Below, piece by piece: positions 14,821-26,755 of a DNA stretch of 39,130 nt (position 1 is its first letter; each line of letters opens with the position of its first letter). Below the pieces are notes generated by a model that saw only the letters and a program-made list of their open reading frames with translations, had not been told where the DNA came from and did no database searches. A program made the translations under genes and the position numbers. Origin of the DNA: Planctomycetota bacterium (GTDB lineage: Bacteria; Planctomycetota; UBA1135; UBA2386); NCBI GenBank assembly GCA_016235155.1, contig JACRLW010000010.1:1-39130 (forward strand), in the 5' to 3' direction.

Positions 14821-17705
14821 ATGACCACGCCGTCTCGCCTATGGGCTCTCGCCGCGACCCTCCTCGCGGGCCATGCCGTCTCGCAGACCTATCCGATCTT
14901 CCAGGCCGACGGTCTCACGACCCCCGAACGCTTCGGTGAGGCGGTCGCCGTGACCGGCGATCTCGATCGCGATCGCGTCGCGGACCTCGCGGTGGGAGTG
15001 CGACTCGGCGCGGGCGGCGGGCAGGTGCGCGTCTTCGACGCGCTCACCGGGGCTCCGCTGCTCGCGATCCCGGGGACGAGCGGACTCGTCGCGCCGTCCG
15101 GGTTGACGGTGTTCGAACTCGGCACGCGTCTCACGGCGCAGGTCCACGACGGCTGCACGCGCCTGCTCGCCGGCGCGCCCGCGAGCGGGGTGATCGGCAC
15201 GCCGACGATCCCTTCGGTGGGAACGACGCTTCTCGCGTGGCTCGCGCCGGCGCGGCTGCTCGACGGCGGAGTCGCGAACGAGGAGTTCGGCGCGGCGGTC
15301 GCGAACGTCGGCGACGTCGACGGCGATCTCTTCCCCGACTTCCTGGTCGGCGCGCCCGGTGCGGCGCTCGATCCGAACGTGGTCGGTCGCGCCGTCCTGC
15401 TCTCCGGCCGATCGGGAGGCGTCCTGCGCGTGCACGCCGGCGATCGCCGCGTCCACGATCGATTCGGCGCGACGCTCGCGGGGCTCGGCGACATCGACGG
15501 CGATCGCGTCCCCGACTACGCGATCGGCGATCCCGCCGCGTTCGCCGGCGGGACCGGCGCCGGGCAGGTCCGCGTCTTCTCGGGCGTGAACGGCGCGCTC
15601 GTGCGCACGCTCGACGGTGCTTCGAGGGATCGCTGATCGCGGTCGCGGCGCCGCTCGCGGACCTCCCGGGCGGACGCCGCGCGTTCGGCTACGTGAAGGT
15701 CTTCGTCGCGCAGACCGGCGCTCTGCTGTTCACCCTCGAAGGCATCCGCGCCGAACACTTCGGCTTCGCGCTCGCGATCGGCAACTCGGCCGCGGACACG
15801 CTGCTCGGCGCGCACGACCTGCTCGTCGGAGTTCCGCGCGCGACGGTCGGCGCGGTCGCCGCCGCGGGCCAGGTCCGCGCGTTCAGCCTGCGCGACGGTT
15901 CGTTGGTCCGCACCGTTTCGAATCCGTCGCCCGCGACGGACGACCTCTTCGGCTACGCGGTCGCGAGCGCGAGCTTCGGCACGGCCGGCAACCGCTCGTT
16001 CGCCGTCGGTGCGCCGAACTCCGGCGCGAACGGGCAGGGCGCGGTCTGGGTGGTGTCGAGCGGCGGCTCGGTGATCACGACGATCGGCGGGCTCGGCAAC
16101 GCCGCGGGCACCGGCTCGACGCTCGCCTGCATCGGCGACGTCGACGGCGACGTGCAACCCGACTACGCGGTCGCGTCGTTCACCAACGCCCACGGCCACG
16201 TGCGCGTGCACTCCGGAGTCGACGGCCGCTCGCTCGGCCACCTCTTCGTCGGGAACCCGGGCTTCCGGCTCGGCGGTGCCTTGTGCAGCGCGGGCGATCC
16301 GACGAGCGAGGCATACCGTTTCGGACTCGTCGTGGGCGTGCCGGGAGCGGACCGCGTGCAGACCACCGCGATGGTCGAGACGACCTTCCGCCGTGGTCCG
16401 TCGCCGGGCATCAGGCCGACCTCGAACGCGCGCTCGGGCGCCGCGGTGGCCTTCGTCGGCGACGTGGACGCCGACGGCACGCAGGACTTCGCGATCGGTG
16501 CGCCGGGCGAGATCGACAACGGCATCGGCCGGCAGGGTCGCGCGACGGTGTTCTCGGGGCGCGACGGCGCGACGCTGTGGACCGTCGACGGTGCGGGTCA
16601 GCACGACGGGCTCGGCGACGCGATCGCCGGACCGGGCGACGTGAACGGCGACGGTGTTCCCGACGTCGCGATCGGCGCGAAGAGCGCGGACGCGTCGGGC
16701 AGCCTGATCGACAGCGGCGCCGTGCAGATCGTCAGCGGCGCGAACGGCGCGCCGATCCGGACCCTGTTCGGCGGCGAAGCGGAGGAGCACTTCGGCGCGG
16801 CGCTCGCCGCGCTCGGCGACGTCGACGGCGACGGCGTCGGCGATCTCGCGTGCGGCGCGCCCGACTTCGACGGACTGGTCGCCGTCGATCGCGGTCGCGT
16901 GCGCTTCGTGTCGGGGGCGAGCGGCGCGACGTTGCGCACGATCGCCGGTTCGACGAACGGCGAGACCTTCGGCGCCGCGCTCGCGGCGACCGTCGACCTC
17001 GACGGCGACGCGCGCAGCGAGTTGCTCGTCGGCGCGCCGCGCGCCGACACCGCGACGTCCGATCAGGGTCGCGTCGACCTGCTCTCCGGCGCGACGGGGG
17101 CGCGGTTGCTGGTCATCGCCGGTCAGGACCTCTCGTTCGCGCGGCTCGGCGACGGTCTCGCCGCCGGCGACGTCGACGGCGATTGCCTGCAGGATCTCGT
17201 CGTCGGCGCGCCGGGGGGCGGTCCGGGTCGCGTGCGCGCGCTGTCGCGCTTCGGCGTGCCACAGGGATCGAGTCGCTTCGGCATCGGCTGCCCCGGCGCG
17301 GGCGGCTTCTTCCCGCGCATCGAGACCTTCGGCGGGACGCCGTTCTCGGTCGGCGTCCCCGACTTCGGGATCTCGTTGTCGTGCGCCGCGAGCAACGCAC
17401 CGGCGCTGTTGATGGTCGGCTTCTCCGACACCGACTGGCGCGGTGTGCCGCTGCCCTTCGACGCCACGCCCGTCGGCTTCGCCGGCTGCAGCGTGCTCGT
17501 CTCCGGCGACGTGCTGTTCAGCGCAGCGACCAGCGGCGGCGGCAACGGGCTCGGCCACGCGATGGTCTCGATGCCGATCCCCGCCGACAACTCGCTCACC
17601 GGGGTCGTGTTGTTCGTGCAGTGGATCGTCGTCGACTCGCGCGCGCCGAACGGACTGGGCGCGATGAGCCCGGCCCTGCGGATCGTGATCCAGCAGGTGC
17701 CGTGA
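14821..17705 (+). pseudogene. Secreted integrin-like FG-GAP propeller protein, frameshifted
   Basis: From ATG 14821 the protein has a signal peptide (LWALAATLLAGHAVSQ). It then has about nine FG-GAP repeats of the form FGxxxAxxGDxDGDxxxDxxxGAP, as in integrin alpha propellers, with Asp-rich Ca-binding loops. The C-terminal 140 residues form a compact module beginning FGIGCPGAGGF, with conserved LPFDATPVGFAGCSVLVS. The first frame stops at 15636 after DGASRDR; the second continues as GSLIAVAAPLADLPGG. One extra G in the GGG at 15626-15628 would join them into a protein of about 960 residues. The gene is divergent from the other FG-GAP gene, 142 bases apart. Surface or extracellular location is expected; the ligand is unknown. 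Confidence 0.78.
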
Positions 17706-17714
17706 GCGCGATGC

Positions 17715-18860
17715 TCAATCGCAGATCGTCGTCACCGAGATCTTCGGCACCGCGAAGGGGTCGTATTGGTCGGGCAGTCCGTCGCCCGCGGTCGCGAAGC
17801 TGCGGTCGACGAAGAAGTACGCCGCGGACTCGAGGTGGTGCGGTCCGTACCCGACGTTCTGCTGCAGCACCTGGACCGGCATGCCGTCCTCGGTCCGGAC
17901 GAGGAACGCGAGGCGGTACTTCGTGGCGAAGCGGAAGGCCACCACGTCGTGCGGGAACGGCACCACGACGTCGCGCGGCGTGGCCGACGCCGCCACGGCG
18001 GTCTCCGCCCGCGCGACGAGCTGGAACTTGCCCATCCCCACGGCCTGGTAGACCCGCGCTTCGACGAAACCGTCGCGCGAGGGAAGCACGTCGTGAAGGG
18101 TCATCGCGAGCAGCCGTCGCGGCTCTTCCGACAGTGAAGCGACCTCGATGCCGCGCGTGCCACGGAAGTCCGCGAAGGCCTGCGACGCCGGTGCCAGCGC
18201 GAAAGGCCCGCGGAACAGCGCCGAGACCGTCGCCTGGCAGTCGTCGGCGAGGATGCAGACGTCGTCGACCGCGAGTTCCTGACCGCCGAGCGCGAAGTCG
18301 CGGATGCAGCCGTAGAGCCACAGTTCGCCGAAGCGCGGGTCGGCGGCGGACGGCACGAACCAGGTGAACACGCTGCCGGGCGTGACCTTGGGATTCACGA
18401 GGATGCTCGCCGGCGGCGGCAGGATCGGGTCGACGTTGTCGTTGATCGCGTACTGCCACCAGCCGCCGTGATGGGCGAGCTTCATCCGGACGAGGCGCGT
18501 GCGCGGCGGAACGTCGAACGCGAGCACCGCGTTGTCGGTGAACACGGCGATGCCGCTGCCGCCGGCGCCCGGGTGCGAATCGAGTACGGCGTGGCCCGGA
18601 GCCGGATAGGTCCAGACCGACCCGACGAGTTGCGGATACGGCGCCCGGACGTCGATCGAGAACTCGCCCGACTCGATGCTGTTGCCGGGGGCGACGATGC
18701 CCGGCGCGAGGTCCGGAAACCCGGTGCAGGTCGGTGCACCGAGTCGCTGCTGCACCTCGATGGTCCAGTCCGGCGGCGGCGGCACGCCGGGGATCTGGGC
18801 GCAGTCGGCGAGTGCGAGGCACACGAGGATCGCTGCAAACGGTCGCGGCGAGTTGGACAT
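17715..18860 (-). CDS. Secreted protein of unknown function
   Basis: The 381-residue product starts at ATG 18860 with a hydrophobic N-terminus (ILVCLALADCAQ). The cysteine at residue 20 could be lipidated, but Asp at -1 is unusual for a lipobox, so plain secretion is as likely. An in-frame ATG 99 bases further upstream adds Arg-rich sequence and is less attractive. The rest is beta-rich with several aromatic clusters (HHGGWWQYAI, VFTWFVP, GELWLYGCIRDF). I recognise no family and no catalytic motif. It converges on the FG-GAP gene with only nine bases between the stops. Confidence 0.72.
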   Translation of the reverse strand: MSNSPRPFAAILVCLALADCAQIPGVPPPPDWTIEVQQRLGAPTCTGFPDLAPGIVAPGNSIESGEFSIDVRAPYPQLVGSVWTYPAPGHAVLDSHPGAGGSGIAVFTDNAVLAFDVPPRTRLVRMKLAHHGGWWQYAINDNVDPILPPPASILVNPKVTPGSVFTWFVPSAADPRFGELWLYGCIRDFALGGQELAVDDVCILADDCQATVSALFRGPFALAPASQAFADFRGTRGIEVASLSEEPRRLLAMTLHDVLPSRDGFVEARVYQAVGMGKFQLVARAETAVAASATPRDVVVPFPHDVVAFRFATKYRLAFLVRTEDGMPVQVLQQNVGYGPHHLESAAYFFVDRSFATAGDGLPDQYDPFAVPKISVTTICD

Positions 18861-18978
18861 GGCGGTTGCCGCCGGGTCCGGTGCGTCGTGCGCCGGAAGC
18901 CGGATCGCCACGAGGCGCAATCCGCGCGCGGGATTCCCGCGGCGCGCGGTCCGATTCATCGGGCGAGGGCGCGACGGC

Positions 18979-18984
18979 TATCAT
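18979..18984 (+). promoter_or_regulatory. Candidate -10 element before the LamG gene
   Basis: TATCAT lies 38 bases before ATG 19023. Purine-rich GAGAGAGGA shortly before the ATG could serve as a ribosome binding site, so this mRNA would have a leader. Confidence 0.3.
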
Positions 18985-19022
18985 CCGCCGGCCCCCGGTC
19001 TCCCAGAGAGAGGACCTGCCCC

Positions 19023-21914
19023 ATGCTCGCGCGTTCGTTCGTCGCGGTGTCGGTGTTTGCCGTATCCGCATCAGCCCAGTCGCCGCAGCTCGGTATCTGG
19101 AACTTCGATTCGAGCAGCGGTTTCGCCGCGATCGACAGCAGTGCCCGCGGCAATCACGGCGTGCTGCGCAACTTCACCAACGACCCGGCGCAGTGGGTCG
19201 TCGGTCGCTTCGGCAACGCGTTGCGCTTCGACGGCGTGGACGACGTCGTCGAGTTCGCCCCGGCGAACGGCCTGCCGTTCTTCACCGGCGGCGGCGAGGC
19301 GTTCTCGGTGTGCGTCTGGGTTCGCGCGGCGCCGGGGGATGACCAGGTCGTGCTCGCCCTCGGCAGCAGCACGGCGACGTCGACCGCGTTCGCGATCGGC
19401 AGCGGGAGGGCCTCGCTCGGCACCGCGGGTCGCGTGCAACTACGCGTACGCAACGACGCGGCGGTTGCTTCGACGCGCACGTCGCAGGGCGTCGCCTTCG
19501 ACGGCGCGTGGCATCACCTCGCGTACGTCGAACAGGCCGGTCAGGGACGGCTCTACCTCGACGGCGTACTCGACCCCGCGAACTTCGACGACCGCTTCGG
19601 CGTGCGCGGCGCGCGGACTCCGGCCTACGGCGGCTATCCCTTCGACACGATCTCGCTCGGCGGCACGCGCTCGCTCTGCTGTCCGCTGGCCGGGACGCTC
19701 GACGAGCTGCAGGTCTACGCGACGGCGCTGAGCGCGAGCGACGTCGCGGCGATCGTCGCCGGCGGGGCGGCGACGCGATACCGCGCGAGCGTCGGCGAAC
19801 TCGGCGTCGGCTGCGGGCCGGCGCCGCTCGAGCTCTTCGCGCTCGGCGTGCCCGCGATCGGCGGCCGCGGCGTGACCTTCGCGATGCGCGGCGGCCACCC
19901 CGGCGGGATCGCCTTGCTCGGCGTGGACGTCGGTCGCGTCGTTCCGGCGGATCTCTCCCGCTTCGGCTTCCCGGGCTGCTCGCTCTATTCCACGGACCCC
20001 GAGTTCGTCGCGATGGGCGTGTTCGACGCGGGCGGCAGCATCGCGTCGGCGCAGTTGCCGGTACCGATCACAGCGAACCTCGACGGCGTGCGCTTCGTGT
20101 TCCAAGGTGTCGCCGCGTCGCCGGCCGGCATCGCGTTCAGCCAGGCGCTCGTCGCGCAGATCGGGACCCTCGCCAACCGTCAGCGGAGCTTCGACTTCAC
20201 GAGCGAGGCCTTGATGGACCGCGCACAGTCGGGCGGCGCATGGATCGGCGGCGCGGGCAGCTTCGCGGAGCTCGGCGGCGATGGGCGCCACGGCGACTTC
20301 GCATTGAGCGACGGCCAGCCGTCGAGCGCGACGCACTGGTTGTTCTCGACCGACAGCCAACGCATCACGGCGAAGCCGTCGACGGCGAGTGCGAGCGACG
20401 TGACCGTCAGCGACGGCACGTTCTTCTTCACCAGCTTCGTCGTGCCTGCCGGGATCACCGTCGAGTTCACCGGCAGCAAGCCCGTTCGCCTGCATGTGCG
20501 CGGTGAATGCCGCATCGAGGGCACGCTGCTCGGCGCGGGCGAGTCGCCGATTGCAACGTTCGCGATCAAGGCGCCGATCGGTCACGGCGCGGGCGGTTGG
20601 CCCGGACAGGCGGCCGGCCGCGGTGGTCCGAGCGGCGGGCGCGGCGGCGCGGGCGCCTTCGGCTGCGATGGCACCGGCAATCCGAACCAGCCGGCGTTCA
20701 ACAACTTCAACGGATTCGACGGCGAGGCGCTGCAGGTGCCGGCGGGACACGTGCTCAGCGGCGCCGTGTCGGGCACCCCCGGTCATGGCTCGTCGCTGTT
20801 CCCCGCGCACGGGGATCACGCACAGCTGCGCTTCAACGACCCCGGCTCGTTCAACTTCGACCTCGAATGTGCGGCGTCCGGCGGTGGCGGCGGCTTCGTC
20901 GTCGCCGGTGGCGCGGGCACCTGCACGGAGGCGGGTTCGGTCAACAACCCCAATCCCAACACCAACCCCCTGCGGCGCGGTCCTTCGGCGAGCGGCGGCA
21001 TGGCGGTGGCGTTCGGGCCCTTGCCCTTCGGCGTGAGCTCGAGCGACTACTACCTCGTCGGCGGCGCGGGTGGCGGCGGGGGTGCGAGCCAGCCCTTGTT
21101 CTCGCAGACCGGCGAGGTCTTCAAGTACCGCTCCGGCTCGGCGGGCGGCGGCGGTGGCGGCGCGATTCGCTTGAGTGTCGGCGGTGACTTCGACGCGCTC
21201 ACGGGCTCACGCATCGACGTCCGCGGAGGCTCGGCGGCCGTGGTCAGCCTGGCCACCGCGAACACGAGAGGTGCGCCGACTCCCGGCGGCGGCGGGAGCG
21301 GCGGGACGATCCTGCTGCAGGTCGTCGGAGCGCGCGCGATGAACGGCGCGATCGACGTGCGGGGCGGCGATGGCGGGCGCTACGCCAGCGGCGTCTTCCG
21401 CGCGAGTGCCGGTGGCGGCATCGGCGGCGCGGGCTTCCTGCGCGTCGAGACGCCGAACCAGGCGCCGAGCTTGCCGAGCCTCGGGACCGTCGAACCGCCG
21501 GCCGTCGCGGACAACGCGGGCGTGCTCGTCGAGCGCGACCAACGCGCGGGGTTCCAGAGCGTGTGGGTCTCGTGCGGGGCGCTGACTGCTCCGTTGTGGG
21601 TGCGCTATGTCGTGCGCGCCGACGTCGATGGGATCCCGCGCGTCTTCAGCGACGATCCCACGCTCGGCCCGCCCGCCGCGGAAGGCTCGGCGCCGCTGGT
21701 CTTCCTCGTGCAGGGTGCCGACACCGACCTCGCGGGCGCCTTGCTCGCAGAGCCGCGCATCGGCCGCTGGCACGCGCAGGTCGGCGCCTTCGATCCGAGC
21801 CGCGGCAGTCTCGAAGCCGACGCGCGTCTCGGCTTCCGCTGGCGCCTCTCGATCGACCGCACCTTGAGCGCGGACGTCGTCGTGCGCGAGGTGCACGTCG
21901 AGTTCCGCGACTGA
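19023..21914 (+). CDS. Secreted LamG-domain protein with glycine-rich region
   Basis: The 963-residue product has a signal peptide (MLARSFVAVSVFAVSASAQ). A concanavalin-like LamG domain follows (about 20-245), with WNFDSSSG, GNALRFDGVDDVVEF, WHHLAYV, LYLDGVLD and GTLDELQVYATALS. Next comes a beta module (about 255-385) with LGVGCGPAPLELFALG and GFPGCSLY, related to the C-terminal module of the FG-GAP gene. The second half begins FDFTSEALMD and contains long Gly-rich stretches (GHGAGGWPGQAAGRGG, SGGGGGFVVAGGAG, AGGGGGGAIRLSVGG) resembling adhesin-type glycine-rich domains. Surface attachment or carbohydrate binding is plausible from the domains. No catalytic residues are recognised. An SD-like GAGAGAGGA precedes the ATG. 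Confidence 0.85.
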   Translation: MLARSFVAVSVFAVSASAQSPQLGIWNFDSSSGFAAIDSSARGNHGVLRNFTNDPAQWVVGRFGNALRFDGVDDVVEFAPANGLPFFTGGGEAFSVCVWVRAAPGDDQVVLALGSSTATSTAFAIGSGRASLGTAGRVQLRVRNDAAVASTRTSQGVAFDGAWHHLAYVEQAGQGRLYLDGVLDPANFDDRFGVRGARTPAYGGYPFDTISLGGTRSLCCPLAGTLDELQVYATALSASDVAAIVAGGAATRYRASVGELGVGCGPAPLELFALGVPAIGGRGVTFAMRGGHPGGIALLGVDVGRVVPADLSRFGFPGCSLYSTDPEFVAMGVFDAGGSIASAQLPVPITANLDGVRFVFQGVAASPAGIAFSQALVAQIGTLANRQRSFDFTSEALMDRAQSGGAWIGGAGSFAELGGDGRHGDFALSDGQPSSATHWLFSTDSQRITAKPSTASASDVTVSDGTFFFTSFVVPAGITVEFTGSKPVRLHVRGECRIEGTLLGAGESPIATFAIKAPIGHGAGGWPGQAAGRGGPSGGRGGAGAFGCDGTGNPNQPAFNNFNGFDGEALQVPAGHVLSGAVSGTPGHGSSLFPAHGDHAQLRFNDPGSFNFDLECAASGGGGGFVVAGGAGTCTEAGSVNNPNPNTNPLRRGPSASGGMAVAFGPLPFGVSSSDYYLVGGAGGGGGASQPLFSQTGEVFKYRSGSAGGGGGGAIRLSVGGDFDALTGSRIDVRGGSAAVVSLATANTRGAPTPGGGGSGGTILLQVVGARAMNGAIDVRGGDGGRYASGVFRASAGGGIGGAGFLRVETPNQAPSLPSLGTVEPPAVADNAGVLVERDQRAGFQSVWVSCGALTAPLWVRYVVRADVDGIPRVFSDDPTLGPPAAEGSAPLVFLVQGADTDLAGALLAEPRIGRWHAQVGAFDPSRGSLEADARLGFRWRLSIDRTLSADVVVREVHVEFRD

Positions 21915-21928
21915 TCCGTGGGTGAGTG

Positions 21929-22885
21929 ATGCACGCGATCGCCGTCATCGTTCCGCTCCTCGTCGCGCTGACCGCGTGCGCGAGCGCGCCGCGCACCGTG
22001 AAGGTGTTCGTGCTCGCCGGCCAATCCAACATGGAAGGGCCGGCGGTCGCGGACCTCGATCCGGCGTGGAACCGGGCGGACTACAACGACGGCAAGGGCA
22101 CGCTCGCGCGGCTCGCGGCGGGGGACCAGACGGGCTACGCGCACCTGATCGACGCGAACGGCGGTTGGGCGAAGCGCGACGACGTCTTCGTCCACTACCG
22201 GCTCGAGGACGGCGTGTTGCGCTGCGGGCCGCTCGGCGTCGGCTTCTCACCGCACGGGCCGCACCACTTCGGGCCGGAGCTCCAATGCGGTCACGAACTC
22301 GGCGATGCGTTCGAGGAGCCCGTGCTGCTGGTCAAGACCGCGTGGGGCGGCAAGAGCCTGTACCGCGACTTCCGTCCGCCGTCGGCCGGCGGCGTGGTCG
22401 GGCCGTACTACAACAAGCTGGTCGAGCAGGTTCGCGACGCTTGTGCCAACCTCGCGCGCGATCTGCCCGGACTCGCCGGCGCGCGCGTCGAACTCGCCGG
22501 CCTCGTCTGGTACCAGGGTTGGAACGACGGCTGCGAACCGCGCGTCGCGGTGCCCGAGTACCAAGCGAACCTCGCGCACCTGATTCGCGATCTGCGCCGC
22601 GAGTTCGACGCACCGGCGCTGCCCGTCGTGATCGGCGAACTGACCGGTCCCTGGGTCACGGCGGAGGGCGAATGGGCCGCGTTGCGCGCGGCGCAGGCTG
22701 CGGCGGCGGCGCTGCCGGAGTGGCGCGGATCCGTCGTCTTCGTCCCGACGCACGAGTTCGTGCGCAAGGCGGAGGACTCGCCGCATCCCGGGCACGGCCA
22801 TCACGAGTTCGGCAATGCCGAGACCTACGTGCTGGTCGGACGGGCCCTTGGCGCGGCGATGGTCGCATTGGTCTCGGGCCGTTGA
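21929..22885 (+). CDS. Sialate O-acetylesterase-like lipoprotein
   Basis: The 318-residue product belongs to the SGNH-type esterases of the sialate O-acetylesterase family, which remove acetyl groups from sugars. The nucleophile motif is LAGQSNMEG (29-37) with Ser33. Family blocks follow: GPELQCGHELGDAFEEPVLL, KTAWGGKSLYRDFRPP, WYQGWNDG and a C-terminal HHEFGNAETY with His291/His292 near the expected catalytic position. The N-terminus is a lipoprotein signal with lipobox LTAC (Cys17), placing it on the cell envelope. The ATG at 21929 is preferred over the adjoining GTG at 21926. It follows the LamG gene by 14 bases on the same strand, so both may act on extracellular glycans. The true substrate is not fixed by sequence. 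Confidence 0.85.
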   Translation: MHAIAVIVPLLVALTACASAPRTVKVFVLAGQSNMEGPAVADLDPAWNRADYNDGKGTLARLAAGDQTGYAHLIDANGGWAKRDDVFVHYRLEDGVLRCGPLGVGFSPHGPHHFGPELQCGHELGDAFEEPVLLVKTAWGGKSLYRDFRPPSAGGVVGPYYNKLVEQVRDACANLARDLPGLAGARVELAGLVWYQGWNDGCEPRVAVPEYQANLAHLIRDLRREFDAPALPVVIGELTGPWVTAEGEWAALRAAQAAAAALPEWRGSVVFVPTHEFVRKAEDSPHPGHGHHEFGNAETYVLVGRALGAAMVALVSGR

Positions 22886-22948
22886 GGGAGAGAACCGCTC
22901 GAGGTGGACCCCGAGTCGCGCGAAGCGGCGGTCGAGCACCGGGCTCGC

Positions 22949-24937
22949 TCATCGCGCGGGGCGGTGTGCGAGCAGTGCCTCGATCGCGAAATGGCGCGCG
23001 AGGAGGCTGAAGTCATCGAGGCGCCCTTCGATCTGGGAGCGCACTCGGGGCGGCAGATGCGGCGCGTTTCCGATGTCGTCGAGGACCCAGAGGGCATCCT
23101 CGCCGTCGAGGGCCGCGAGCACGATCTCGATGTCCAGCTCGGTTTCCAGGCCGAGCTTGCTCAGCGCTCCGGCGAGACGCGCCCGTGTCGCGGGGTCCTT
23201 GGCCAGATCGCACGCCTCGCGGCAGGCGGCGCGCGCCGCGGCTCGATCGTCGTCGCGAAGCAGTTCCCAGGCATAGCCCTGCCGCAGTAGCGGACCGAGG
23301 ATTTCGAGCATGCGTGGCGTCGGCAGCGCGTGCTGTTCCGCGAACGCTTTGCAGCAAGCGGGCAACTCGGCACCGCGCTGCGCCGCCATCCAAGTGAACA
23401 CTTGCGCTGCCTGTTCGCCGAGATCCTCCCGTTCGGTGAGCCATGCGATGAAGTGGTTGCGGAAGTAGCCGCGTGCAGTGGCGAGTTCTTCGATCAGTCG
23501 GGCGGTGGAGACTCCACTGTCGGGCTCCATGGAACGCAGCGCGACGAGCGCGGCGATCTGCATTCTCGAAGGTGGGCCGGACAGCCAGTCGCGCAGCACT
23601 CCCGGAGCAGTGCGCGCGAATCGATTGGCGACGACCTGGGTGTCGACGCCCGGCGGGTACCGGGCGAGCAGGGACTCCACGGCGTTCGCCGCGGGCTCAC
23701 CCTCGTCGGCGAGTGCGAGCAAGGTGGCGGTCGTCGGAAAGGCGGTTCTCGCGACGGATCGCTTCGTCTCCAGCGGCACTTCGCTCGCCGCACCGAGCAT
23801 CTGCAGGCAGCCGAGCGCACGCGCTTGCACACCTCGCTCAGGCGGTTGCTCGAGCATCGCGATCAGCCATTGACGTTGCTCCGGCGTCACACCTGCGCCG
23901 CACTGGCCGAGTGCGTCGAAGGCCAGGAGTTGCGTGTCGCGATCGGCGGTTCGTTCGAGCACCATGCACAGACGTTTCGCGGCATCGGCCTGCAGCGATG
24001 CGGCGATCGGCGCTTTGCCCAGCACGTAGAGGGCACGATGCCGGCATCGTGGGTCCTCGTCGGCGACGTGCGCGAGCGCGAATGCATGCGCTGCCGAGCT
24101 GTCCTGGCTCCTGCACAGCATTCCGAACCAGCGCGCAAGTGCCGAAGCATCGGCGTCGAGGTCGTGCAGCGCCGCCACCAGCGCCGTGATGCCTCGGTTG
24201 CCGATCTTCTCCACGAGCTGGGCGACGTGGTTTGCGACCTCTTCGTCCTTGTCGTGCAGCATGAGTTCGACGGCGGCTGCCAGGCAGTCGTCGCGATCGA
24301 GCAGCTTGGCCTCGTCCAGCGCGAGCACGTGTCGGCGTGTGAGGACGTCGCCCGTCGCCAAGCCATCGCACAGCAGTTGGATCCGGTCCAGTTGCTGAAG
24401 AGCGCGGGCGACATGGCGACCGGTATCGGGGTCGGCGAGGGCGGAGCGGATCTGAGCTTCCATCGGCGCGGCGAGCAGCAACCAGACCCGCGCCATGCGA
24501 TCGCCGTCGAGCGTCAGATGCAGATCCGGGCGGCTCGCATGACACTCCGGACGCTGCTCGATCAACCAGGCGGCCAGCCCGCGCGGATTCCAGGGCACGA
24601 CCAGGTGGGCTGCGGACGTGACGCGGGGCTGTGGGTGTTGCCACCAATCACCGGCGGCCGGCATCTCCCTGCTCGTCTCGAAAGGGATGCGCTCGCGCGG
24701 CTCCAGCGGTTCCGGTCTCGGGCCGCCGGTCCCGCCGCCCAATCCGAAAACAGGCAGATCGCCGTCCCATTCGGTCTGCAGCACGCGGAGCAGTCCGTCG
24801 ACGTCGAGCGGCTCCGCAGCACTCATGGCCCGCGCTGCGCCGTTGCGCACTCGCCAGTCCTTGCTCAGGAGATCCTCGACCCTCGGCAGTTGCGCGACCG
24901 TCGGCGCCACCAGGAACAGCACTGCCATGCACTTCAT
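22949..24937 (-). CDS. Exported HEAT-like repeat protein
   Basis: The 662-residue protein starts at ATG 24937 with a signal peptide (MKCMAVLFLVAPTVAQ). It is mostly alpha-helical and made of degenerate HEAT/PBS-like helical repeats, such as RHRALYVLGKAPIAASLQADAAKRL, AKDPATRARLAGALSKLG and EEVANHVAQLVEKIGNRG. Such repeats usually mediate protein-protein contacts. There is a Gly-rich loop near residue 70 (GLGGGTGGPRPEP). No enzymatic motif is seen. The gene is divergent from the ABC-F gene, with 145 bases between the starts. Its A/T content at third positions seems slightly higher than its neighbours. Confidence 0.75.
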   Translation of the reverse strand: MKCMAVLFLVAPTVAQLPRVEDLLSKDWRVRNGAARAMSAAEPLDVDGLLRVLQTEWDGDLPVFGLGGGTGGPRPEPLEPRERIPFETSREMPAAGDWWQHPQPRVTSAAHLVVPWNPRGLAAWLIEQRPECHASRPDLHLTLDGDRMARVWLLLAAPMEAQIRSALADPDTGRHVARALQQLDRIQLLCDGLATGDVLTRRHVLALDEAKLLDRDDCLAAAVELMLHDKDEEVANHVAQLVEKIGNRGITALVAALHDLDADASALARWFGMLCRSQDSSAAHAFALAHVADEDPRCRHRALYVLGKAPIAASLQADAAKRLCMVLERTADRDTQLLAFDALGQCGAGVTPEQRQWLIAMLEQPPERGVQARALGCLQMLGAASEVPLETKRSVARTAFPTTATLLALADEGEPAANAVESLLARYPPGVDTQVVANRFARTAPGVLRDWLSGPPSRMQIAALVALRSMEPDSGVSTARLIEELATARGYFRNHFIAWLTEREDLGEQAAQVFTWMAAQRGAELPACCKAFAEQHALPTPRMLEILGPLLRQGYAWELLRDDDRAAARAACREACDLAKDPATRARLAGALSKLGLETELDIEIVLAALDGEDALWVLDDIGNAPHLPPRVRSQIEGRLDDFSLLARHFAIEALLAHRPAR

Positions 24938-24944
24938 CCGTGCG

Positions 24945-24950
24945 AGCCTA
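24945..24950 (-). promoter_or_regulatory. Candidate -10 element of the HEAT-like gene (leaderless type)
   Basis: On the minus strand, TAGGCT ends seven bases before ATG 24937. No -35 is evident. Confidence 0.3.
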
Positions 24951-25045
24951 CGCGAAGTCGCTGACGTCCTGCAGCGCGGGAAAGGACGCCTTGGGCTGCG
25001 CGACCGGGCGCGTTCGCGGGTCCGCGACTTTCGCCGGGCAGACGC

Positions 25046-25051
25046 TACCCT
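25046..25051 (+). promoter_or_regulatory. Candidate -10 element of the ABC-F gene
   Basis: TACCCT in the context GCTACCCTC lies 31 bases before ATG 25083. No clear -35 is seen. Confidence 0.25.
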
Positions 25052-25082
25052 CTTCGCCCCTTTCGCCTCGCCGACCCCGCGG

Positions 25083-26714
<1,632 letters not shown>

Positions 26715-26728
26715 GGGGGGCGCGGCGG

Positions 26729-26734
26729 TATCGT
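26729..26734 (+). promoter_or_regulatory. Candidate -10 element of the lipoprotein gene
   Basis: TATCGT in GGTATCGTCCC lies 21 bases before ATG 26756, in the 41-base gap after the ABC-F gene. Confidence 0.25.
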
Positions 26735-26755
26735 CCCGCAACCCCTCAGCCGCCC

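Noticed and set aside
15516..17558. 680-codon minus-strand frame
   Set aside because: Antisense shadow of the FG-GAP propeller gene; no family features.
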